Assembly: GCF_048569485.1 (NCBI RefSeq)
Contig: NW_027442244.1
Coordinates: forward strand, 248,001 to 312,000
DNA: 64,000 nucleotides
Source of the DNA: Anomaloglossus baeobatrachus
Taxonomy: Eukaryota; Chordata; Amphibia; Anura; Aromobatidae
Direction of reading: 5' to 3'
A program made the translations under genes and the position numbers. Below are positions 1 through 9,865 of the stretch, in pieces; within the stretch, counting starts at the first letter, position 1, and each line of letters opens with the position of its first letter. Below the pieces are notes generated by a model that did not search any database, had not been told where the DNA came from, and saw nothing but the letters and a program-made list of their open reading frames with translations.

Positions 1-711
1 TACATCAACAGGCAGACTACAGAAAAGCTTACTATCAAAGGTTAGAGGGGGGCTTTCTCAGAGGGCTTTTTACAGTTTTTCTATTCCCAATTAGCCGTTT
101 AAGTGTACTTATTGAAAGTAGTAATTCTTTCATAGGCCGCCCTTTCTTAGTATTTGACGTTCCTTATATTGCGGTATGAGGCTTCGCAGTAGGTTGCAAA
201 CATTCATCACCCATGACTGTCCCCAATTGAGCTCAGAAGCTCAATGTCTATCATGACCTCTCTTTTAGAATGTCCAAGAGCAAGCAAACTATTCCTCCAG
301 GAGAGGGCGCCAACAGACTACTAAAGAGATCATCATTACTCAAAGAAAACCCCAAAAACCAATGCATGATAGGAATAAACAGGTAACTTTCTTTGGAGTG
401 GAAGCGGAGAGATCGCACCAGATGCCAATTCTAGATCTTATCACACCTGTGGTCACTGCAGCAGCATCAGCTGAATTCACTTTGTCCAAAAGGGATCTAT
501 TCCATTCAATTGCACATGATCTAGATTAGACTGACAACAAGATACTGCACGGGACATAGCAGAGTTGGTGAAGTTGAGTGGTGATGAGTTTGCTATTTGG
601 ATGAATAAAGCAAGTAAAAAGTGTGTTAGATAAAAATTCATTTCAATTCGCTAATCGGGCTAATATGAATCAGGTGAATCGAGTTCTGCTTTTGGAAACT
701 GGGTTAAGAAG
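1..711. repeat. Partial mosaic spacer, L-type then S-type
   Basis: No gene is seen here. The window opens inside an L-type spacer (tattgcggtatgagg at about 168; CTCF-like motif at 297-310). Between about 465 and 515 the sequence becomes S-like (gattagactgacaacaagatactg, then gcaagtaaaaagtgtgttag). The join carries unique bases (gcagcagcatcagctgaattc), so this unit is neither the plain L nor the hybrid type seen at the right end of the window. Confidence 0.85.
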
Positions 712-861
712 GGGTGCACCGTTCCTGGAGGTACTGCAATACCAGGTCAATGCGTGGAGTGGACAGAGCAAGCTCTTTTTCCATCTCCCTGTTCTAAAAA
801 TCCATTTAATATATGGTCCCCAGATAGGGGACGTATCAGATATTAAACTGATAAGAACAGA

Positions 862-3830
862 TTTTTTTTTGATTTAACAGCATCTTTATTATCATGCACT
901 ACTCACAAAAAGGTAACAAACCGTGTACAGTGCCGCAGCCCCGTACACACAGAACTATACAATCCTTCTTACATAGCCATAGAGTACGACGCACTAAACT
1001 ATACATCACACTCCTATGCTTATCCATAACACTCAAGCTGAAAGAAAAAGTTAGACAATAAATAACGACGAACCGGCGATTGGGGGATGGGGGTAGGGGA
1101 AAAGGGGGATAGGGTGGGGAAATCACAGGCCCGAAGCTTTATTGAAAGACGCACATAACGGGAAAAGGAGGGAGGGGGCATGGAAGAGGTCTAAACCTCC
1201 TCCTCGGCGCTGTCGTCCGGACTGTCCATGATGGAATAGTCTCTGAGCAGGCTGTGGATCAGCCTGCGGCAATCCTGGATAGACATCCTCTCCCTCTTCA
1301 AGATGAGCCGGTTCCTGGCGACCCAAATAGCGTCCTTAAAGCAGTTCATAAGGCGCCAAGCCTCCTGGATGGCTCCAACGGTGTGAGTCCCAGGGAAGAG
1401 TCCATAAAGTACGGAATGGTACGATAGGCTCCCTCTGGGGACGGAGTTCCTCAGGTCATCCTCCAGGGCAACCAACAGGCGCTGTGCGAAACGGCAGTCC
1501 CAAAAGGCGTGCAGCGATGTTTCCTCCACGAAGGGGCACCTTGGGCAGTACCGGGTTTTGCACAGGTTCCGGGCGTGCATGAATGACCGGACGGGCAGTC
1601 CGCCCTGTATCGCCATCCATGACAAGTCCTTGTGCCCGTTGGTCAATCCAGCCGATGACACGTTTGTCCAAACAGTCTCCAGTGTGTCGTGATGAAGTCC
1701 TGGAATGTTCTCCATTTCGTCCTTGGCTCTGATGAGTTTGTGGATAGTCTTTGGCTTCCACAAATCAGGCTTGAGTCCCTCCAGTTGGTGTTCCCTCACA
1801 AACCGAACCACGTCTCCGTAGAACCATGGCGCCGTCCAGTTGTAGGGGAAGGAGCTGTCCCACTTGTCCCAGCCTAACCGTCTCCAAAGGGGGAGCAGGA
1901 AGAAGCGAGACATGGACCCACCCGCGGAACCTCTCTTGACTCGCAGAGTTCGGCGAACGCAGTCACATACGAAGGAGGATCGCAGGAGGGTGGGGATATC
2001 GGGTACGCCCTTCCCACCCTTGCGAGGATCCTTGTACATGATGCTCCGCTTTACTCTGTCCATCTTGGATCCCCAGACAAAACGAAACACCGTCCTGGTA
2101 ATGGCCCTGCACACGGTGGCAAGGGGGGGCCAGGCCTGGGCCGTGTACTGCAGCACGGGCAGTACCTCGTTACGCAGGACCAGTGCTTTGCCCTCACAGG
2201 TGAGGTGTCTGAGGCTCCACAGACCGATCCGTTGGGTGATCTTGGTCAAGCGTTCCTCCCAGGACTTGAGGGCTGCTCCTTCCTTCCCGAACCAGACTCC
2301 AAGAACCTTGATGAACTCCGGCTGGATGCTGAAAGGGAAGGGGGCGGAAGAGGCCGGCTGCCAGTCCCCGAAGAGCATGGCTTCCGACTTCCCGCAGTTG
2401 ACTTTGGCTCCCGAAGCCCGTCCGAAGGTCTCACAGGTCTGGACGAGGGTGTCGACTGAGCGCCGGTCCGCGCAGAAGACGGTCACGTCGTCCATGTAGA
2501 GCGAGCACTTGACCTCGAAGCGTTCTGGTCCTGGTGCGGTGATCCCTCTGATCTCTCCATTCCGCCGGATAGCCTCTGCAAAGAGTTCTATAACACAAAC
2601 AAAAAGAAGAGGTGACAGAGGACAGCCTTGTCTGACCCCTGAGAGGACCGGGAAGGGGTCAGTCTTCCAGCCGTTTACCAACACCGAGCTGTGAATATCA
2701 AAATACATTAGTTGGACATACAAGCAAAACATGTTACCCAAACCTAACCTGTGCAGAGCTTTGCCCAGGAACTCATGGGAAACACGGTCGAAGGCCTTTT
2801 CCTGATCCAACGAGATCAGGGCTGCGTGCACCCGGCGGGCTTTGATGTACTCGACCGTGTCCCGCATGAGAGCCAGGCTGTCTGCGATGCGACGTCCGGG
2901 GATGCCGCAGGTCTGATCCGGGTGGATGATCCGTCCGATAACAGTCTTCAATCTCGTTGCCATCGTCTTGGCCAGGATCTTGTAGTCGACGTTCAGAAGG
3001 GTGATGGGACGCCAATTCTTCAGGTCGCACCTCTCTCCTTTACGCTTGTACAGGATCGTGACCATTCCTTCCCTCAGAGATGGAGGCATTCTGCCCTCCA
3101 CCACCATCTCCTCATACAGCCCTAACAGGTCCGGACAGATTAGGTCTCCCAGCGCTACATAGAGCTCTGCTGGGAGGCCGTCACTGCCCGGTGTCCTGCC
3201 AGAACTAAAGGATTTGGCGGCCGAGAGCAGCTCGTCCACCGTCAGAGGAACATCCATGGCCGCCGCGTCTGCAGGGTCAAGATGGTTAGGGATACCTGAC
3301 AGGAACTTATCGGCGGCCTCGGGGTCAGTAGTCTTGCGGGCGTAGAGTTCGCTGTAGAAGTCGCTGACGACCTTCATCACGTTCTCTTTCCCGCGTCGCA
3401 TGCTTCCACTCTCGTCTCGTAGTTCATTCATGGGCGTGTGACCGGCGTGGAGTTTCCTGAAAAAGAACGAGTTACATTTCTCACCCTTCTCCAGGTTCTC
3501 CACTTTGGAACGGAAGACAATTCGCTCGGACTCCTCCTCGAAGTGCCTTTTCAGGCTCCTCTTAGTCTCCTCCAGCTCCTCTCTCACGTCCCAGCCGCAT
3601 CGAAGAAGGTCCTGCAGGGAACGCAGCTCACGCTGGAGTCTCCTGAAGTCCCTCCTCTTCAGACACGCCTGTTGTTGACTCTTTGCCTGAAAGAAGAAAC
3701 GGAACTCGAGTTTAACGTATTCCCACCAGTCAGAAACAGACTGGAAGCCCGCCTTGTAGGCCCGCCACGTGGAGTAGGCAGCTCTAAGCTCCTCCAGAAT
3801 CTCACCCTTTTCCAGCAGAGAGCAGTTCAG
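862..3830 (-). mobile_element. 5'-truncated Keno-like U2-specific LINE (Tx1 clade)
   Basis: This is nearly identical to the 3' 2.96 kb of the full-length copy at 41789-47314. I count about nine single-base differences, roughly 0.3%, so it is young. It keeps ORF2 from the equivalent of residue 251 onward plus the whole 3' UTR, and ends in an A run (T862-T870 on the plus strand). Its 5' truncation point abuts agaacagat (3829-3837), which repeats the U2 flank at 854-862 and forms a target-site duplication of about 9 bp with 2 bp of microhomology. An AATAAA lies at 885-890 (minus strand), just before the 3' end. The missing part is ORF1, the endonuclease and the 5' UTR. Confidence 0.92.
1191..3830 (-). 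pseudogene. ORF2 remnant: reverse transcriptase without endonuclease
   Basis: The frame is open for 879 codons, corresponding to residues 251-1129 of the complete ORF2. It keeps the reverse transcriptase core (SGVRQGCPLSP, YMDD) and the C-terminal CCHC finger (CPRC then H and C), but the APE endonuclease domain is gone. The same frame continues upstream through the neighbouring element B tail to an ATG at 3908, giving a chance 905-codon ORF whose first 26 codons are not LINE sequence. Against the full copy I see six amino-acid changes (for example C for G, H for R, M for I) and one silent change, a pattern fitting loss of constraint. I regard it as a dead copy with an undamaged frame. Confidence 0.88.
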
Positions 3831-3924
3831 AACAGATTTTTGATTTAATGAAGCTTTCCAAAGCACCGCAAAAAATGCATGACCGAAGTCACACCAAAAA
3901 CAGTGCAAAGGCTAGGATTCGTGT

Positions 3925-3957
3925 GGACCCCTCCGTGAGGAGAGGGTCCCCAAAAAT
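3925..3957 (-). other. Sm-like site followed by hairpin in element B
   Basis: Sense strand ATTTTTGG (3957-3950) is followed at once by GGACCCTC / GAGGGGTCC arms (3949-3942 and 3933-3925) around an 8 nt loop, with one bulged base. An Sm-type U-run before a stem-loop is how snRNA 3' ends look. The hairpin is weaker in the copies at 52562 and 62060 (gaggatcc arm), so conservation is partial. Confidence 0.35.
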
Positions 3958-4016
3958 CAACCCCGTCCCTCCGAGCCAGAAGGCCACAGCAAGGGTCAGG
4001 GATCTTCGGTGCTCCC

Positions 4017-4032
4017 CCAAGCCGAAGCTTGG
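4017..4032 (-). other. UUCG-tetraloop hairpin in element B
   Basis: Sense strand reads CCAAGC-TTCG-GCTTGG: a perfect 6 bp stem with a C(UUCG)G loop, outside the minisatellite. In the other copies the first arm is CCAGGC, which turns one pair into a G-U wobble and keeps the stem. Confidence 0.75.
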
Positions 4033-4100
4033 TTGAGCCTTGTCGTTGCTCCCAGCGTCCACCCAGGCATCTTACCCAAGTGGAGTAGAGAGCTACTAGT

Positions 4101-4350
4101 TGTTGGTTTCGCAGCCGAAACTGCCCGGACCGTCAACCGGTGTTGGTTTCTCAGCCCAAGGCTAACCGGACCTCCAACCGGGTGTTGGTTTCTCAGCCGA
4201 AGCTGACCCGGACCTCCAACCGGGTGTTGGTTTCTCAGCCGAAGCTGACCCAGACCTCCAACCGGGTGTTGGTTTCTCAGCCGAAGCTGACCCGGACCTC
4301 CAACCGGGTGTTGGTTTCTCAGCCCAAAGCTGAACGGACCTCCGACCATG
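4101..4350 (-). repeat. 42 bp minisatellite of element B, six units
   Basis: Units begin at 4101 (40 bp, degenerate), 4141, 4183, 4225, 4267 and 4309. Read on the minus strand, three units (4183, 4225, 4267) contain TCAGC-UUCG-GCUGA, a 5 bp stem closed by a C(UUCG)G tetraloop. GGTTGG before it and CCAAC after it can form an outer stem. The unit at 4141 keeps most of the stem with altered loop bases. Unit number varies between element copies. Confidence 0.9.
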
Positions 4351-4691
4351 ATTATAAAAATTTCCCTTCCTAGCCAGAAGGCCGGGATAGAGCAATATGC
4401 TCAGAAAGTATGAAAGGGCAAGGTACGGTGTGCTACAGAGCCCAAGGCTCGCCGGGGTCCCAAGCCAGCAAGCTCAGACTCACTCCAGGGTCGTCAGTCC
4501 TGGGGCACATTGCACCATAGCCCCCACACTTACTCAGTCTAATAGCCTCGATCCTGGTAGGGCCATGTTTTCCTCTAGATGAATATACTATACATCAAGA
4601 GTACTAGCAAGCGCAACCTTCCAGTGTGCATTGCATCTGCCGAGCCTCACAGATACTACACTTGATCTTAGCCAAAAGGCCGAGAAGCGAT

Positions 4692-6082
4692 AACCAGAAT
4701 TGGTTTGGGCCTCGAGTGGCACCCTGGCCTATGCCGGACACATCTTAGGGAGAGAGAGCGAGAGGGAGACAAACCCACGCCTACAGAAGACATTTTGTCA
4801 CCCAAGCCAACCCTTGAAAAGGCTGCTTTGCAGAGCAAAAACAAGAAGAATGGTGCGTTTTGCAGCCGCCGCCCCCCACTGCAATGAATCTGAATAACTC
4901 CTCCTTTAGGGCGCAAGCAACTCCCCTCCCCCTTGCAGTCTTTCCAATTCACGATACAAAAAGACGGACAGGACAGGTTGCCTGACTTTCCGTCACTGCC
5001 ACCCTTTGCCATCCTTACCCGTAGAAAGCCCTTTCATCATCCCCAAACCCTAATCTTTTCCCTTTCCTTCCCAGCCCCCAAACCCTGCCCTCTGTACCCT
5101 TCTCACCACCCGCATCCCTTCTCCTGTCATCCCCCTACCACCCGGGAAAAAAAGAGCTTGCCCCCTCCTTACACTAGCCCACCCTCCCACCCAAAGAACA
5201 ACTTCTGCTGCGCAGCTTGTTTTCTAGGCAGCAGCGCTATTGTGATGTCAGCGGGGGCATTGTGACAAGCCGCCAGTGTTCCGTCTCTTCATGTTGTGCA
5301 CAGTTCAAACGGAAAATACATCAACAGGCAGACTACAGAAAAGCTTACTATCAAAGGTTAGAGGGGGGCTTTCTCAGAGGGCTTTTTACAGTTTTTCTAT
5401 TCCCAATTAGCCGTTTAAGTGTACTTATTGAAAGTAGTAATTCTTTCATAGGCCGCCCTTTCTTAGTATTTGACGTTCCTTATATTGCGGTATGAGGCTT
5501 TGCAGCAGGTTGCAAACATTCATCACCCATGACTGTCCCCAATTGAGCTCAGAAGCTCAATGTCTATCATGACCTCTCTTTTAGAATGTCCAAGAGCAAG
5601 CAAACTATTCCTCCAGGAGAGGGCGCCAACAGACTACTAAAGAGATCATCATTACTCAAAGAAAACCCCAAAAACCAATGCATGATAGGAATAAACAGGT
5701 AACTTTCTTTGGAGTGGAAGCGGAGAGATCGCACCAGATGCCAATTCTAGATCTTATCACACCTGTGGTCACTGCAGCAGCAGGTGAATCCACTTTGTCC
5801 AAAAGGGATCTATTCCATTCAATTGCAAATGATCTAGATAAGACAGAGAACTGCAGCACGGGACATAGCCGAGTTGGTCAGGTTGAGTGGTGATGAGTTT
5901 GCTACTTGGATGAATAAAGAAAGTCAAAAGTGTGAAAGATAAAAAACAAAAGGAGGAAGTGTGAAAAGTGAATGGGCCAAATTGAGGTGCATATGAAGAC
6001 GTATGCTTTCTTCCAATTCATTAAATCGGGCTAATATGAATCAGGTGAATTGAGTTCTGCTTTTGGAAACTGGGTTAAGAAG
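4692..6082. repeat. L-type intergenic spacer (representative)
   Basis: It holds the promoter of the gene ending at 4691, a pyrimidine-rich tract (about 4990-5200), the L-specific segment with a perfect 8 bp inverted repeat (attgagct/agctcaat, 5542-5561) and a CTCF-like match (5613-5626), then the 3' flank of the next gene. No protein-coding signal is convincing: small open frames here recur only because the DNA is repeated. Confidence 0.85.
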
Positions 6083-6270
6083 GGGTGCACCGTTCCTGGA
6101 GGTACTGCAATACCAGGTCAATGCGTGGAGTGGACAGAGCAAGCTCTTTTTCCATCTCCCTGTTCTAAAAATCCATTTAATATATGGTCCCCAGATAGGG
6201 GACGTATCAGATATTAAACTGATAAGAACAGATACTACACTTGATCTTAGCCAAAAGGCCGAGAAGCGAT
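6083..6270 (-). ncRNA. RNU2: U2 snRNA (L unit, representative)
   Basis: U2 snRNA pairs with the intron branch site and forms the spliceosome catalytic core with U6. The sense strand starts ATCGCTTCTCGGCC and contains the branch-point recognition sequence GTAGTA (nt 33-38), the stem-loop IIa region and an Sm-type ATTTTTAG. It ends at GGTGCACCC, giving 188 nt, the vertebrate U2 length. Downstream is GTTTCCAAAAGCAGA, a perfect match to the snRNA 3' box consensus. A PSE-like TCTCCCTAAGATGTG lies at about -62 to -48, and there is no TATA box, as expected for an RNA polymerase II snRNA gene. The next U2 genes lie 1,579 bp away on the same strand. Confidence 0.98.
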
Positions 6271-6317
6271 AACCAGAATTGGTTTGGGCCTCGAGTGGCA
6301 CCCTGGCCTATGCCGGA

Positions 6318-6332
6318 CACATCTTAGGGAGA
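6318..6332 (-). promoter_or_regulatory. PSE-like element of U2 promoter (representative)
   Basis: Sense strand TCTCCCTAAGATGTG at about -62 to -48. Its first nine bases match the vertebrate PSE pattern TCACCNTAA at eight positions, and the spacing is right for SNAPc binding. The same sequence sits at +48 to +62 (plus-strand direction) from every U2 5' end I inspected, including loci whose U2 body is split. Confidence 0.6.
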
Positions 6333-7120
6333 GAGAGCGAGAGGGAGACAAACCCACGCCTACAGAAGACATTTTGTCACCCAAGCCAACCCTTGAAAAG
6401 GCTGCTTTGCAGAGCAAAAACAAGAAGAATGGTGCGTTTTGCAGCCGCCGCCCCCCACTGCAATGAATCTGAATAACTCCTCCTTTAGGGCGCAAGCAAC
6501 TCCCCTCCCCCTTGCAGTCTTTCCAATTCACGATACAAAAAGACGGACAGGACAGGTTGCCTGACTTTCCGTCACTGCCACCCTTTGCCATCCTTACCCG
6601 TAGAAAGCCCTTTCATCATCCCCAAACCCTAATCTTTTCCCTTTCCTTCCCAGCCCCCAAACCCTGCCCTCTGTACCCTTCTCACCACCCGCATCCCTTC
6701 TCCTGTCATCCCCCTACCACCCGGGAAAAAAAGAGCTTGCCCCCTCCTTACACTAGCCCACCCTCCCACCCAAAGAACAACTTCTGCTGCGCAGCTTGTT
6801 TTCTAGGCAGCAGCGCTATTGTGATGTCAGCGGGGGCATTGTGACAAGCCGCCAGTGTTCCGTCTCTTCATGTTGTGCACAGTTCAAACGGAAAATACAT
6901 CAACAGGCAGACTACAGAAAAGCTTACTATCAAAGGTTAGAGGGGGGCTTTCTCAGAGGGCTTTTTACAGTTTTTCTATTCCCAATTAGCCGTTTAAGTG
7001 TACTTATTGAAAGTAGTAATTCTTTCATAGGCCGCCCTTTCTTAGTATTTGACGTTCCTTATATTGCGGTATGAGGCTTTGCAGCAGGTTGCAAACATTC
7101 ATCACCCATGACTGTCCCCA

Positions 7121-7140
7121 ATTGAGCTCAGAAGCTCAAT
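7121..7140. repeat. Perfect inverted repeat in L spacer (representative)
   Basis: attgagct-caga-agctcaat: 8 bp arms and a 4 nt loop. It is found once in each L and hybrid spacer (for example 5542-5561) and is absent from S spacers. Function unknown. Confidence 0.7.
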
Positions 7141-7191
7141 GTCTATCATGACCTCTCTTTTAGAATGTCCAAGAGCAAGCAAACTATTCCT

Positions 7192-7205
7192 CCAGGAGAG
7201 GGCGC
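7192..7205 (+). promoter_or_regulatory. CTCF-like motif in L spacer (one of nine)
   Basis: ccaggagagggcgc agrees with the CTCF core consensus at 13 of 14 positions. Identical matches occur at 297-310, 5613-5626, 8771-8784, 10787-10800, 58282-58295, 59860-59873, 61438-61451 and 63859-63872. All are in L or hybrid spacers. S spacers lack the segment that holds it. Confidence 0.45.
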
Positions 7206-7661
7206 CAACAGACTACTAAAGAGATCATCATTACTCAAAGAAAACCCCAAAAACCAATGCATGATAGGAATAAACAGGTAACTTTCTTTGGAGTGGAAGC
7301 GGAGAGATCGCACCAGATGCCAATTCTAGATCTTATCACACCTGTGGTCACTGCAGCAGCAGGTGAATCCACTTTGTCCAAAAGGGATCTATTCCATTCA
7401 ATTGCAAATGATCTAGATAAGACAGAGAACTGCAGCACGGGACATAGCCGAGTTGGTCAGGTTGAGTGGTGATGAGTTTGCTATTTGGATGAATAAAGAA
7501 AGTCAAAAGTGTGAAAGATAAAAAACAAAAGGAGGAAGTGTGAAAAGTGAATGGGCCAAATTGAGGTGCATATGAAGACGTATGCTTTCTTCCAATTCAT
7601 TAAATCGGGCTAATATGAATCAGGTGAATTGAGTTCTGCTTTTGGAAACTGGGTTAAGAAG

Positions 7662-7849
7662 GGGTGCACCGTTCCTGGAGGTACTGCAATACCAGGTCAA
7701 TGCGTGGAGTGGACAGAGCAAGCTCTTTTTCCATCTCCCTGTTCTAAAAATCCATTTAATATATGGTCCCCAGATAGGGGACGTATCAGATATTAAACTG
7801 ATAAGAACAGATACTACACTTGATCTTAGCCAAAAGGCCGAGAAGCGAT
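7662..7849 (-). ncRNA. RNU2: U2 snRNA (L unit)
   Basis: Same sequence as the gene at 6083-6270, exactly one 1,579 bp period on. The L-type spacers on both sides differ from the neighbouring L unit by only a few bases (ttcgcagtagg in place of tttgcagcagg beyond its promoter). Confidence 0.97.
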
Positions 7850-9240
7850 AACCAGAATTGGTTTGGGCCTCGAGTGGCACCCTGGCCTATGCCGGACACA
7901 TCTTAGGGAGAGAGAGCGAGAGGGAGACAAACCCACGCCTACAGAAGACATTTTGTCACCCAAGCCAACCCTTGAAAAGGCTGCTTTGCAGAGCAAAAAC
8001 AAGAAGAATGGTGCGTTTTGCAGCCGCCGCCCCCCACTGCAATGAATCTGAATAACTCCTCCTTTAGGGCGCAAGCAACTCCCCTCCCCCTTGCAGTCTT
8101 TCCAATTCACGATACAAAAAGACGGACAGGACAGGTTGCCTGACTTTCCGTCACTGCCACCCTTTGCCATCCTTACCCGTAGAAAGCCCTTTCATCATCC
8201 CCAAACCCTAATCTTTTCCCTTTCCTTCCCAGCCCCCAAACCCTGCCCTCTGTACCCTTCTCACCACCCGCATCCCTTCTCCTGTCATCCCCCTACCACC
8301 CGGGAAAAAAAGAGCTTGCCCCCTCCTTACACTAGCCCACCCTCCCACCCAAAGAACAACTTCTGCTGCGCAGCTTGTTTTCTAGGCAGCAGCGCTATTG
8401 TGATGTCAGCGGGGGCATTGTGACAAGCCGCCAGTGTTCCGTCTCTTCATGTTGTGCACAGTTCAAACGGAAAATACATCAACAGGCAGACTACAGAAAA
8501 GCTTACTATCAAAGGTTAGAGGGGGGCTTTCTCAGAGGGCTTTTTACAGTTTTTCTATTCCCAATTAGCCGTTTAAGTGTACTTATTGAAAGTAGTAATT
8601 CTTTCATAGGCCGCCCTTTCTTAGTATTTGACGTTCCTTATATTGCGGTATGAGGCTTCGCAGTAGGTTGCAAACATTCATCACCCATGACTGTCCCCAA
8701 TTGAGCTCAGAAGCTCAATGTCTATCATGACCTCTCTTTTAGAATGTCCAAGAGCAAGCAAACTATTCCTCCAGGAGAGGGCGCCAACAGACTACTAAAG
8801 AGATCATCATTACTCAAAGAAAACCCCAAAAACCAATGCATGATAGGAATAAACAGGTAACTTTCTTTGGAGTGGAAGCGGAGAGATCGCACCAGATGCC
8901 AATTCTAGATCTTATCACACCTGTGGTCACTGCAGCAGCAGGTGAATCCACTTTGTCCAAAAGGGATCTATTCCATTCAATTGCAAATGATCTAGATAAG
9001 ACAGAGAACTGCAGCACGGGACATAGCCGAGTTGGTCAGGTTGAGTGGTGATGAGTTTGCTATTTGGATGAATAAAGAAAGTCAAAAGTGTGAAAGATAA
9101 AAAACAAAAGGAGGAAGTGTGAAAAGTGAATGGGCCAAATTGAGGTGCATATGAAGACGTATGCTTTCTTCCAATTCATTAAATCGGGCTAATATGAATC
9201 AGGTGAATTGAGTTCTGCTTTTGGAAACTGGGTTAAGAAG

Positions 9241-9865
9241 GGGTGCACCGTTCCTGGAGGTACTGCAATACCAGGTCAATGCGTGGAGTGGACAGAGCAA
9301 GCTCTTTTTCCATCTCCCTGTTCTAAAAATCCATTTAATATATGGTCCCCAGATAGGGGACGTATCAGATATTAAACTGATAAGAACAGATTTTTGATTT
9401 AATGAAGCTTTCCAAAGCACCACAAAAAATGCATGACCGAAGTCACACCAAAAACAGTGCAAAGGCTAGGATTCGTGTGGACCCCACCGTGAGGAGAGGG
9501 TCCCCAAAAATCAACCCCGTCCCTCCGAGCCAGAAGGCCACAGCAAGGGTCAGGGATCTTCGGTGCTCCCCCAAGCCGAAGCCTGGTTGAGCCTTGTCGT
9601 TGCTCCCAGCGTCCACCCAGGCATCTTACCCAAGTGGAGTAGAGAGCTACTAGTTATTGGTTTCGCAGCCGAAACTGCCCAGTCCGTCAACCGGTGTTGG
9701 TTTCTCAGCCCAAGGCTAACCGGACCTCCAACCGGGTGTTGGTTTCTCAGCCGAAGCTGACCCAGACCTCCAACCGGGTGTTGGTTTCTCAGCCGAAGCT
9801 GACCCGGACCTCCAACCGGGTGTTAGTTACTACACTTGATCTTAGCCAAAAGGCCGAGAAGCGAT
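9241..9865 (-). pseudogene. RNU2: U2 snRNA gene split by truncated element B
   Basis: U2 nt 1-38 are at 9828-9865 and nt 38-188 at 9241-9391. The interruption is element B at 9392-9827. No U2 base is lost and at most one is duplicated. Promoter and 3' box remain. Confidence 0.95.
9392..9827 (-). mobile_element. Element B copy 2, 5'-truncated
   Basis: It has the same 3' end as the other copies (TTAAATC plus A run), but the 5' end stops inside the minisatellite at tgttagt, where U2 tactacac follows at once. There is no target-site duplication. Repeat units start at 9655, 9695, 9737, 9779 and 9821 (partial). The truncated 5' end with an intact 3' end is typical of target-primed reverse transcription. 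Confidence 0.88.

Larger units (their letters stand above)
3838..4648 (-). mobile_element. Element B copy 1 (U2-site non-autonomous retroelement)
   Basis: In sense orientation (minus strand) the element runs from 4648 to 3838 and ends in TTAAATC plus about five A. ATTAAA lies at 3844-3849 (minus). Flanking acagat (3832-3837 and 4649-4654) is a 6 bp target-site duplication. It contains six minisatellite units (4101-4350). Its 5' end differs from the other copies: after the shared gtgcattgcatc it has about 11 unique bases (tgccgagcctc) where longer copies continue for about 48 bp, so it is slightly 5'-truncated with filler. I see no credible protein. Open frames here exist only because the 42 bp repeat is a multiple of three. 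Confidence 0.85.
712..4691 (-). pseudogene. RNU2: U2 snRNA gene split by two retroelements
   Basis: The 5' part of U2 (about nt 1-41) is at 4651-4691 and the 3' part (from about nt 38) is at 712-862. Between them lie element B (3838-4648) and a 5'-truncated Keno-like LINE (862-3830), both on the same strand as U2. The PSE-like promoter is still present upstream of 4691, so transcription could start and run into element B, but no functional U2 can be made. Confidence 0.95.

Noticed and set aside
3831-3908. The first 26 codons of the 905-codon frame as a real N-terminus for the truncated LINE ORF2
   Set aside because: They are translated from the element B tail and the duplicated U2 bases, not from LINE sequence.
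3996-4373. Repetitive protein on either strand of element B (14-residue repeats)
   Set aside because: The 42 bp repeat is divisible by three, so frames stay open on both strands. No start context, no conserved flanks, and single-base indels in other copies (near 52920) break it.
862-4648. LTR retrotransposon or retroviral origin for the RT-bearing insertions
   Set aside because: No LTRs, protease, integrase or tRNA primer site. The APE endonuclease, poly(A) end and 5' truncation are those of a non-LTR element.
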